From assembly GCF_036669915.1 (NCBI RefSeq), contig NC_089325.1, positions 5,663,400 to 5,727,399 on the forward strand: 64,000 bases of DNA, in the 5' to 3' direction. The position numbers and the translations under genes are program-made. The DNA comes from Pocillopora verrucosa (Eukaryota > Cnidaria > Anthozoa > Scleractinia > Pocilloporidae). The notes below the pieces were generated by a model. It had not been told where the DNA came from. It saw only the letters and a list, made by a program, of their open reading frames with translations, and did no database searches. Each line of letters starts with the position of its first letter. Positions within the stretch are counted from its first letter, which is position 1. Below are positions 20,201-29,459 of this stretch, in pieces.

Positions 20201-23200
20201 TACTCAAACAAGACTGGCACAGAGGCTCTCCTACTCAGAGGATATGGAGAGCATGGTGTTAGAGGTAAGTGACTTGACTATCGATTAGAAAAGGCTGAAA
20301 CCTAGAGTTTTAGATGTCGAAGGAGATCAAACCCATGTTTTTATGATATTCGGTGATCGGAGGCTACCACCAGATGAGCGATTTACCTTCAGAGATAATT
20401 GCAAAACTGTTTAAAAGAACTACATGGTGATATTACACGTTGTTGTTTTGCTTCGTTGTAAATTGTCGCTCGTTTGAAGGAAACCTGCAAATGATAATTA
20501 ACAAGGTAGGACTCAACGAAAAGAGGATGAGGACGGTCCAGGAAAACTGGAACTGATGAACTTGAGAAATTCAAGCTTATTTCTCTTTAGCTGCATCAAC
20601 TCTGACCTGAAGCTCCATCAGACGACAATATTCCTTGAAAGATTGGTTTTGGTCCTTCTTTTATCCAATGAGAAGAATTTCAGACACTGTCTGTAATTTT
20701 GAAGGGAAAGGCCTTCGGTAAAATGAAATCCTTCTCCTTTTGCCAATAGAAAGTAATGGAGGGTAATTTTGTCGTCGAGATCAGCTTTTAAACCTAACAA
20801 TGCTCTATGCCAAGGAGCATAAAGCTCGGTTTCAAATCCAGTCCCCGGATATAACTCACGGCATAATGTGTTTTGCGTTTTTAGGTCAAATCACTGCCTG
20901 GTCTCGGTACTACCATAGATTTAATCCTGGTGAATGGGAAACTCAAGGAAGGGGACACAGTTATTGTGGCTGGAATTGAGGGTCCCATTGTGACCCAAAT
21001 TAGGGCCCTTCTCACGCCTCAGCCCCTCAAAGAGTTGCGGGTCAAAAACCAGTATATTAACAATAAGGAACTGTTGGGGGCCCAGGGAGTTAAAATTGCT
21101 GCTAAGGACCTGGAAAAGGCCCTAGCTGGTATACCACTGTTTGTTGCCCTGCAACCAGATGAGGTGGATTATTGGAAGGTAAGAGAAATTTTTATTTCTT
21201 GTGTATGGATTTTGTGCGATGTGAAAGTATACAAAAATCCCCTTTTTCTGTTCGACGTTTCCCTCGTAGTGTATTCACTTCACGTTGCACCAGATGTGAC
21301 TGAAGTTTATTTTCTTGCTACAATATCCATACTTCATCCAGGAATCAGGTAATGAGAATACTGAAGCTTATCAGGTAGAAGTTGTTATCTTGATCCAACA
21401 CCAAATTTACAGGGAAAAGTGTAGTAGCCAGAGAGGAGAATTAGCAATCACATATTGGCGGTCAAAGGGATAAAGGTCTGATTACGTAAAGTGAAAATAC
21501 GACACTGTAGAAAGAGACTATTGTCTTTCTTGGATTTAGTTTATGTACTGTTTCGCAATATCCAGCCTTTTTGCAGGGGTACTTTGCATGTAGGCTGACT
21601 GTGGGGCCACATAAGCTTCAAAATGGCAACGTGAGCTCTTTGATCACGGTGAAAATCGGTCTTTAAAGACAATTCAAATTAAAATTGTGTCGTGTCCATT
21701 GAGTTGTTATTATTGACGGCTTATTGTGATTCTGTTTTCTGATTGTTATCAGAATGAAGTGGCCAATATACTACGCGACACTCTACAGTCTATCAAGCTG
21801 TCTGATCGTGGTGTGTATGTACAGGCCTCTACGTTAGGATCTTTGGAAGCCTTACTTGAATTTCTGCGCACATCAAAAATTCCCGTAAGTAACTTGTATC
21901 GTTATCAAATAAAGCAATGATCCTTGCAAGTAAGCTTCAATTTAAGCAATTGCAGAAAAAGAAAGCACTAAAAAAATTTTAGACTTCGACAAGATTCGAA
22001 CCCAGGCCTCCCAGAAACTAGTCAGGCGCTATTACCAACTGAACAACGAAGCCTCACAATGAAAGCGAACCAAATTTAGAAGGTTCTCCTGCCCCGTGAA
22101 GGAATCTGGTACAATACTGATTTTCATTTTTGTTAGATATGTGATCTTGTTCTTTGAAATGCGTTTAGTATTTTTTGCAATAGGCAATATTTTGTTTCCA
22201 ATTGTTACTTTTGTCGTATATCTCGCTGTGATAAATTATTAGTCATTAATGATAAGTAGAAGATGTTAAGCAGTTTTGTTATTTTGCAGTACTCCGGAGT
22301 GAACATTGGTCCAGTTCACAAGAAGGACATCATGAAATGTTCCACCATGTTGGAGCACGATAGCCAGTGAGTTCCTTTCAATCTCATCCAGCAAATCTAC
22401 GTCATGGTTGCTCGTCCTCCTCTAATTAAGATTTTCCTCTCTCAACCCTTCGCTCGACTCACACAACCACTCATGTAGATCAAACAGTCTGCATCTGGGT
22501 TTGCACTTTAAAAGGTTACAGTAGTGTTAGACATTCGTTTATAAATATATATTACAACAAGTCAGATTAACAATTGATTAAGTAATAACAACAGATTTTA
22601 TGTTTTTTTTTCGTTTTGTCTTGCTTGTGTTTGTTCGTGTGTTACAGCTAGTGATTTGCTAAACACCACGTGTTTGTTGCGTTGCTTAGATACGCTGTGA
22701 TCCTGGCCTTTGATGTACGGATAGAGAGAGAGGCACAAGAAATGGCTGACAATTTGGGCGTGAGAGTGTTTTCCGCAGACATCATTTATCACTTGTTTGA
22801 TAAATTTACAGCTTATAGAGAGGTAAGATAAATACAGCGCCTTTCTGAAAGAAAAGTTACCTTTCTGAAGGAAGGATGGCAGAACCCTTCCAAAGTAAGT
22901 TCATTGGAAGAGCGTAGAATGAGTTGCAAAATGAAATAACGTAGGATAAACTTAAATTAGCTTCGAAAACCAGACCGTGATCGTAATATCTTTCTCGGCG
23001 ATTCCTTTAATTGAGTGTGTAAAGTATTCTGGTATCGGTTTGTTATTGATTTACTTTTCTCTTTGTTTGGTCCAGAAAACTCGCGCCATTCTATCAAACA
23101 ATCAGTTGTAAACCTTGGTCGCCCGCGTTTTCCCGCGCTTTTGGGGGATCGGTTTTACGTTGAGTTTCATTGGCTCTCTAAGTTATTTTCCTTCCTTCTG

Positions 23201-25158
23201 ATTGGCTGTTGTAATTACTTTGGTTTGGTTTTACCTATGACATTCAATCAAAATGCGTTCTATAGTAGCTGAATTATCTAGGTATGTTTTAAGCTCTACA
23301 GTTGCTTGAAAGCGTTTTTCAATGCCTTTCACCAGGATCTAAAACAAAAGAAGCGAGAAGAGTTCAAACACATCGCAGTGTTTCCATGTAAGCTTCGAAT
23401 CATGCCACAGCATATCTTCAACTCTCGTGGCCCGATTGTCGTCGGCGTGGTCGTGGAGGCTGGTGTCATAAAGGAAGGGACACCAATAGCGATTCCAAGC
23501 AAAGAGGTCAGTGTTGTTGTAAGGCGCTAAAATGCTTTGTACTTCTTTTAGACCTGGTAGGTTTTAACGAACCATGATTAGCGTAACTAACTCTTAAGGC
23601 AAGAAACATACCGGTGTATGACTTGCCATCAGTTTTAAGTCCGATATATTGTACAGTAGAGGTTTCATTAACTTTTTTCTTCAAGCGGCTACCCATGATG
23701 CAATAGGCGGCTGTGCCATTAGGCGACAATCAAACGCATGAGCCTGCTCGCAGGCTCAACAAACGGCGGTAAGAGGTCTTTTCGGCGGCAGCAGACCACC
23801 GGTTACTTGCTTCTATTGAAACTCCTGTAGTAGGTAGTATTGGAAGTGCTTTTTGTGCTGCATCAGTGGGAGAGTATAACAGGGTAATTCTGTATTATCA
23901 ACTGAGTTAATAATGTAAGTTAGCCGCCGTAAAGAGTTTCAAAGCTGACGTTTCGAGCATTAGCCCTTCGCCAGAGCGAATCATTCAGTTGACAATTCTA
24001 AATTAGAGAGAAACAATTAGTTTGTTTCACTCGGGTAGATGATCGAAAGCCAGCTACCTACATGGCGCATTCAAAGAGCAAATTACTTCAAGCCTGTTAT
24101 TGGACGCCTTGTCATTCTGTTGTGTGGCAGCGCTAATCTTTGTTTTTCTTTACACGTGTATATTTCTGTAGTTTTTGGACATCGGTGTCCTTACTGGTAT
24201 TGAAGCAAACCACAAGCCACTTACTGAAGCTCGTAAAGGAATGGAGGTGTGTGTCAAGATCGAGTCGCCCCCAGGAGAGGCTCCCAAAATGTATGGGCGG
24301 CATTTCGATCACACGGACCTGTTGGTCAGTAAGGTGAGATTACCTAGCTTTATAATATCTGCATTATTTCTTTTATTTTAATTATTTATTTTCAACAAAA
24401 CATTAACTCTAATTTATAAGGATTGCCATTTTACACTGGTCTACAAATTTGTTAGCAACTGAATTAAGTAATGTGGCGAAAAAACCCATTTGAAGCTAAA
24501 TCTTAGAAAATTTGGGTTCCTTAGACGATATCGAAAGAACATTTATATCAGGGCCGAGCGAGTTTGGTAAAACATTTTCTCGACTGGCAATTGTGTTAAA
24601 TAAGATATTAGCTAGATTATATGTGGGATACTGATAGATAACGGATAGTTTGAGATCACTGATAGCTGGTAGACTTGAGTTAGAGAAAAGTATTTTATAT
24701 CCCGCGATTTTTCGTGCCCCAATTCTCATACATTCCCTGGTTTTAAGGGTTCCACCTAAAGAAGAAAGGGTCAAAGGGTGTTCTGGACTCTCATCTAAAT
24801 CAAGAAAAACTGTTAATTTAAGTTCATTAAGCTGCACATGTCAGCTGTTGTGAATAGATCACTGATGTAGGCCCACACGACTGGGAAAAGCCTCAAGTCG
24901 CTCATTTACCCCTAGTTTTTTGCGCAATTTTATTACTATTGGACGGAAGCGTAAAAAATTGAAGTTTCCATGATGCTGCAATCTCTATTTCATGACTGCC
25001 GATAGCGTTCAGTGCGTTAAAATGCTCTTTTTTTTCTCGATGTCTTACAGATAAGCCGGGAATCTATCGATGCTGTGAAGGAGTACTTCAGAGAAGATCT
25101 ACAGAAATCCGACTGGCAGCTTATGATCGAACTCAAGAAAATCTTTGAAATTATATAA
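11223..25158 (+). CDS. EIF5B: Eukaryotic translation initiation factor 5B, complete, 25 coding exons
   Basis: Ribosome-dependent GTPase that joins the 60S subunit to the 48S complex. Exons: 11223-11263, 11931-12009, 12952-13546, 14000-14277, 14460-14507, 14901-15003, 15116-15268, 15490-15537, 15652-15734, 15989-16043, 16561-16592, 16928-17098, 17214-17321, 17789-17899, 18301-18368, 18786-18927, 19151-19282, 20082-20264, 20885-21178, 21753-21884, 22290-22366, 22690-22822, 23336-23506, 24172-24333, 25051-25158. Total 3507 nt, 1168 aa (human is about 1220). Residues 1-560 are Lys/Glu/Asp-rich low complexity with a charged coiled-coil-like block in exons 4-6. The GTPase begins in exon 13: G1 GHVDTGKT at 586-593, GGIT switch at 610-613, DTPGH at 650-654, and NKVD at 704-707 across the exon 16/17 junction. 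Domains II-IV follow and the protein ends KKIFEII, as in animal eIF5B. Exon 4 (acceptor) and exon 10 (donor) each have a second in-frame site 6 nt away. Confidence 0.96.
11500..11620 (+). repeat. MITE-like repeat, type C, partial
   Basis: It begins AACCTTTAAACTACCATGAGTGACC-like, followed by TTTCTCCTTACAGCATCA and ATCAACTAATTGATTTATT. It resembles the better copy at 18543-18751. It lies in EIF5B intron 1. Confidence 0.4.
11838..11925 (-). repeat. tRNA-derived SINE-like fragment in EIF5B intron 1
   Basis: On the minus strand it reads TTAGCTCAGTTGGTAGAGC (A-box region), then a five-pair anticodon stem CTGCA/TGCAG around loop CTATTGT (anticodon ATT), then GGGTTCAAATTC (B-box region). The acceptor stem does not pair, so this is not a functional tRNA gene. 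The trailing CTG/C-rich sequence followed by a T run matches the element at 19479-19853. It ends within about five bases of the exon 2 acceptor and may contribute to its polypyrimidine region. Confidence 0.7.
14548..14756 (+). repeat. MITE-like repeat, type A, EIF5B intron 5
   Basis: It starts TTAACCCTTAAAACTTCC and ends TTGGGAATCAAAGAGTGAAA, with the shared interior TTTGGTGTTAGATCAAGAT. It is slightly diverged from the copy at 1737-1953. Confidence 0.7.
15739..15873 (+). repeat. MITE-like repeat, type B, 3' part, EIF5B intron 9
   Basis: It contains AGTTTGGAGAATTTGTTATT and GGATCAACTAATAATCCCC and ends GGAGTTACAGGGTTAA. The 5' terminus is missing: the repeat starts a few bases after the exon 9 donor. 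Confidence 0.6.
17423..17452 (+). repeat. G-run / (GGGT)n tract, potential G-quadruplex
   Basis: A run of about 13 G is followed by TGGG TGGG TGGG TGG in EIF5B intron 13. Four or more G-tracts with one-base loops fit the standard G-quadruplex pattern. Simple-sequence length may be affected by assembly. Confidence 0.7.
18543..18751 (+). repeat. MITE-like repeat, type C, full length, EIF5B intron 15
   Basis: It begins AACCCTTAGATCCCAAAG and ends CCTAGGGTTTAAAGGGTTAA. The termini are related to types A and B, but the interior is different (TTTCTCCTTACATTATCATC; TTGATTGTTAGACAAATTA). Confidence 0.65.
19603..19674 (-). tRNA. tRNA-Thr(GGT)-like sequence, left arm of palindrome
   Basis: Mirror copy of the plus-strand tRNA-like body at 19708-19779. 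One base in the 3' acceptor strand differs, turning a G-T into an A-T pair. It is probably part of a SINE and not a working tRNA gene: there is a C at position 33 and a 31-39 mismatch. Confidence 0.5.
19708..19779 (+). tRNA. tRNA-Thr(GGT)-like sequence, right arm of palindrome
   Basis: It folds as a 72-nt cloverleaf: acceptor GGCTTGT/ACGGGCC (7 pairs, two G-T), D stem GCTC/GAGC with loop AATTGGTA, anticodon stem CTGCA/CGCAG with one mismatch, loop CCGGTAT (anticodon GGT), variable AGGTC, T stem ATGGG/CCCGT with loop TTCAAAT. Position 33 is C rather than the near-universal T, and position 73 is T. Related copies occur elsewhere in the window, so a SINE head is more likely than an active tRNA gene. 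The A and B boxes look intact. Confidence 0.55.
21349..21472 (-). repeat. MITE-like repeat, type A, partial, EIF5B intron 19
   Basis: The plus strand shows the reverse complement of the type A interior: GCTTATCAGGTAGAAGTTGT and TATCTTGATCCAACACC. One terminus is missing. Confidence 0.6.
21968..22062 (-). repeat. tRNA-derived SINE-like fragment, EIF5B intron 20
   Basis: On the minus strand it has GGCTTCG...CGAAGTC acceptor-like pairing (one G-T), a GTTCAGTTGGTAATAGC A-box region, loop CTAGTTT (anticodon AGT, Thr) and GGGTTCGAATC (B box). It is followed by a run of T. The D loop has an extra base and the anticodon stem is imperfect, so it is probably a SINE head and not a functional tRNA. Confidence 0.6.
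23868..23980 (+). repeat. Short dispersed repeat with hammerhead-like core, EIF5B intron 23
   Basis: It begins GAGAGTATAACAGGGTAAT, has ATTATCAACTGAGTT and AAAGAGTTTCAAAGCTGACG, and ends TTTCGAGCATTAGCCCTTCG. On the minus strand the end reads CTGGCGA, a short stem-loop, then GAAACGTC. Same family as 6088-6241 and 32316-32512. Confidence 0.7.
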
Positions 25159-25598
25159 ATATAGATTAAAGAGCGTTCAGAGACTTTAAATTTTCAATTG
25201 TATGTCATGCCCTTAGTGGCCTGGGATCTGATTGCATCTCTTAAGTGTCAAGAATCTTTAAGAAAGCTTGGTTGTGGGGGAAGAGTGATGGTTTTTTTTG
25301 CAACAACCTCTGGTGTCACGATTTAATTTTCTGTCCACCCTATCAAACAACTGAGTGCATTACAGGTAACATTTTGGACCATGGTACATGAAACTCTGAC
25401 TTAAAGGACAATCGTTGCTCAATAATATATAATTACCTAGTTAAAGAAGTGCGTTGTGTGGCTGATGTTCCATACTGAGTCCTCTATGAGTACAAGACTC
25501 CTGTATTGTACGTTGTAAGCCTTAATTTTTCGGCTTGAAGAACCTGCTTCAGGACTAGAAAAATGTCTCTTGCTTGGGAGAGTACCCTTGGTAAAGTT

Positions 25599-25604
25599 AA
25601 TAAA
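25599..25604 (+). terminator. Candidate poly(A) signal for EIF5B
   Basis: AATAAA lies about 440 bases past the EIF5B stop. A second AATAAA is at 25683-25688. Which one is used cannot be told from sequence. Confidence 0.4.
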
Positions 25605-26291
25605 ACAAGGGCTGTAAGGTAATTTTTTCAGTTGGTACCAAAGTTTGACGAAGTCGAGTCCTTTGAGTGAAGGTGTGCACAAAATAAAGGAATCCTTCAA
25701 GAGAGGTTCCAGTAAATGACAACTGTGTCACATTATGCAGTTTATTAAGGGTGCTAGTTGCCGAGACTTATCAAATACTTTCCAACTAAATGTTCAGATA
25801 CGTAAGATGTTTTGTAGCTAAGTCAGACAATTAATGCTCCATTAAAAACCCGCAAAATTTGGCCTTTTTGTGTTTGTTTTTTTGTTTCCTTGTTCAGCTT
25901 CTTAACATTGTTGTGGCAGGAGTGGCGAAGCCTGGCTTCGTTTGCCGCCACGTCCGTGTGGGTCTGGCACGAAAAAAAGAGCTCCGTTGACATGCATAGA
26001 TTGCGTGACACTAATGTTGATGTTTCAGAGCAGTCAACTGAAGAAAGTTAGTTAAGTAAGACAATTAGGCGGTATTTGCCATAACTCTTGGAGCCTGCCA
26101 CTTTGGTCCACCTTATTTACATGTGTCGGGAGGTTTTAAAGATCGAGGCCTAACACAATAATTAACAAAAAGAGAAGCCTTGGCTGTGCTCTGATCTGTT
26201 TTATAATAAAGAATCCATTAAATTCCCCGAGCATTACTTTCAATTTTCAAAACAAACTTTATTTCCAAAGCGAACAACAGTGTCGTCAGCA

Positions 26292-26313
26292 TGCTCTATA
26301 CTCTCATAGAGCA
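26292..26313. repeat. Palindromic repeat motif, copy 1
   Basis: TGCTCTAT, a 6-base spacer ACTCTC, then ATAGAGCA. The identical 22 bases, plus CGC downstream, recur in the same orientation at 27228-27249. This is probably part of a non-autonomous DNA transposon spanning about 26.2-27.5 kb, where AGCCGAATT-type motifs also repeat. Confidence 0.7.
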
Positions 26314-27227
26314 CGCTACAATAAGCCAATCAGAATCCCTGTTAGAATGGTTCAAATAATCTGATTGGCTGTACAAGACAAAAGCTGTCAAAAGTGTTAA
26401 ACCATCAAAGTTCAAAAACCATCAAAGTTCACACTCTGCGATAGTTTACAAACTAAAATAATTCGGCAGGTCGAATTTAGCGCTTTTGCCTGAAGTTTTT
26501 AATTCAGAATCTTGAAGTGAAATGTTCAGTGAACTTCAGCCGAATTATGGCTCATAAAAACACGCGGGTTTTTCCACATGACAAGGTAGAAAACAAACTG
26601 TTCAAGGCGAGTGTTTTTTAAATGAACGACAGCCGAATTCACCGGAACATGAAGATCGCTCGGGATGACAGCGCCGCAAAACTCGGCTGACTGAAGTGAC
26701 TTTCCACTCAACACATTGGAAAGGATATCAGAGCGAGCTCTTATTTTTACACTCGAAGGGCGGCATGATAAGTGAACTGCGATGGACTTCAGCATGATCA
26801 TATTTGCTCAGACACCGTCATGATTAGTATGAATTTTAACAATTATGTCAGTTTGGTTATATTTTTCATCATTTCTGTTTTGTTCTGTTTTGTTTTTGAA
26901 CTCTGAACTTTATATACTATACGAGTGTTGGCTGTGTTTGATTTTCATTACCGTACGTAAGCTTGCAATCTAACTGAGCGTGAAAATCTTTAAAACTCGG
27001 AATGTCTATTTTGTTTTTCCTTTGAGGATTTTCGTATCTGCCCACGTTTTAATAACGTAAATAACGGCGCCTGGTATGTTTACAAACCTTTCTTTGGTTC
27101 TTCTGTTACTACTTGCTTGTTTCGAAATTTCACTTTCAATTATCGGAAAAAAGCTAAAAAGAAGTCCCGGAAAAGGTCGAACATGGTACAATTTGGCAGA
27201 TGGCGTGACAGCTTTAGCTCAGTTCTA

Positions 27228-27249
27228 TGCTCTATACTCTCATAGAGCA
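27228..27249. repeat. Palindromic repeat motif, copy 2
   Basis: Exact second copy of the motif at 26292-26313, followed by CTTTCAACCAATGACAGCGC. Flanks of the two copies are only loosely alike (both have a CCAAT/ACCAAT box just downstream). Confidence 0.7.
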
Positions 27250-27360
27250 CGCTCTTTCAACCAATGACAGCGCGCGTTATATCCGAACTTTATTATAAAC
27301 GTTGTTATCACATAAACTGCGGTGTTATACAGGGATTTCCGGCTCTGAGAAAAGCCGTAG

Positions 27361-27401
27361 CAACACACGTGAAAAAATGTCGTATTTTTTCACGTGTGTT
27401 G
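27361..27401. repeat. Perfect 18-bp inverted repeat
   Basis: CAACACACGTGAAAAAAT is followed by the five-base spacer GTCGT and its exact reverse complement. Each arm contains CACGTG, a palindromic E-box, so the hairpin carries two. It is probably the terminus or centre of a fold-back element. Confidence 0.8.
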
Positions 27402-29459
27402 ATAGAGCCAATCAGCTGCTAACACGTCATTCGCCTTTGGCGCCACTCGGTCAGGTTGAACGGCAAAGCCTTCACGATTCTCAATACAAGTTTTTTTTTG
27501 GAGCTTTCTCAAATTACGGCGGCTAAAACACTAAGAAATCGGTATCGCTCACAGACTGTGAGGTTCAAACTTTCTTAGAAGGGGAAGGAAACCAATGTAT
27601 TAAAAGAAAAACCGAAAGTTGCATATTCAGTTGCTTTGGTATTAGCATTTCACTCGGCTGAGAATGAAAATCGCCAACAGGAAGATTTGCCACTGGCCGA
27701 TTTTGGCCGTTTACCTGAAGGACTTCTTCTGTCGGTAAGGACAAAGTCAATAAATGAGAATTTTGTAAACTGAAAATTACGACCATTGTTGTTTTTCTAA
27801 TCATGATTAAACGCACTTTTTCATCTTAAGAGTTAGCGCCAACACACTCTGAGATTGTTTTTCGGGGATTGACGATTTATTTATTTTCATTCATTAATAA
27901 AGTCGGCTTTTTTTTCTCAGTAAAAAGCTATTGTGTTTATATGATAAACAAAATAATACATGGTTGTTTGTAGATATGGAATTTCTCTTCTCGTGTTCAA
28001 CTCGACATCTCACTTGTTCGCTGCGCCCACTCGTGAGCTATCGAGTTAAACACTGCATATTTACGCGCGCCCATGTATTATTCTCTATTTCTTATTCAAT
28101 GACATGTAAATGAGTGGCAGGGTATTCTGCGGCTTAGCCTAACCCTTCATATCCTAGGCTAATGTAGAGCTAAGGCATCTGCCAGACGCTCGTTTGTCAG
28201 AGTTTGCATATTTGCAATTTTCCTGTCACTCTTATCTCGCTCAACTGACAGCTACGCATGCATAAATTATATTTCAGCGGTGCCGATGAGCGCCAACGTC
28301 TTAGGCTGCACGAGCATTTTGTCGCTGTTATTGATAAAAAAGATTCCCGGCTAAATATAAGTAAGAGGTAAGCTCTTCCGCGTTTTACTTGAAATCATGG
28401 AGGGAACAGTGAGAGAGGAGGCTGTTATGTTACGTGTTTAATCACATTCATCGTCGATTTGATTATGTTATGAGATTTTTACTTTTTTTTTTTTCGATTG
28501 CTAGATGAAGAGAAATGAACATGTGATTTAAATTTCGAAACTTCGTTTAGATTGACAGGACTTTTTGTGATTTCTCCAACTCCAGCGTCAGAAAAATAGC
28601 AAGAGAACCGATTTTTTTTACCAAACAGATCTTTACACTCGGGTATGTTGACCAAGTCGGCCAACTCGTGTTTAACTCGTCTTTTTAAAGAAATTTATCT
28701 TTGTTTTGGGTTTCAAAAATCACTTTTTGTGTTATGTTGTAAGTGTCAAATCTTTTTGTGAGTTTTTAAAAAACGTTTGCCGCTGAACTACTGGTAATAA
28801 AAAGCCTCCTTCGTGGGTATATTTTGGAGCAACATTTTAATTAATGCGAGGAAACATCTTGAGGTCGCTACGATAAAATCGTGACTTCTTGAGGTCACAA
28901 CTTCTTGCGGTCACGACTTCACGAAATTTTGCTGCGTGACATATCTTCCGGTTTGGTACCTGAGGAGCTTTGATTTGGAAATTACCGATAACAAAAATAT
29001 CAACTACAGTGAATTGCGGCGTGTAAAAACCATTTGACATATCAAAAAATGAACGAATAAAAAGAAGAGAAATTTTGCAAATTGAGTTTCTGGTAGTCCG
29101 GAGTCGACTTGAAAATTTTCCTTGACTTTGTCCTTTGATTGGTCTTGAAAAGTCACAATACCGTTTCGACAAATCAGATACAAAACATATAAAACCCAGC
29201 CATTACTCGGTAACTCCCGTTTTCTCTTGCTTCAGGTCGTGCATATTAGTTAACTCTGGGTTCTCACTAGCTCCTTGTCGTATTTTGTTCAGTCTGGCGG
29301 TTTTTATTTCTTTAGCCTTGCTGTTACGCTTGAACTAAGACCGTTTTTATGCAGCCGATGTAACCTTATAATTTAAATGCTGCTTTGTTTAATTCTAACA
29401 ACAATGCAAACCTTTGTTATTATAAATTTTTCAGAAAAGTTATCAGAGCTCTACCAGTT

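Larger units (their letters stand above)
25159..29459. other. Intergenic region EIF5B to opine dehydrogenase, repeat-rich, no confident gene
   Basis: Apart from the EIF5B 3' UTR no exon was recognised. The ORF at 27076-27267 starts with a leucine-rich stretch that looks like a signal peptide (MFTNLSLVLLLLLAC), but it lies between two copies of a palindromic repeat and matches no family I know. The minus ORF at 26526-26801 appears to be repeat sequence. A non-coding first exon of the next gene may lie here, because an acceptor-like TTTTTCAG precedes 29435. Confidence 0.45.
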
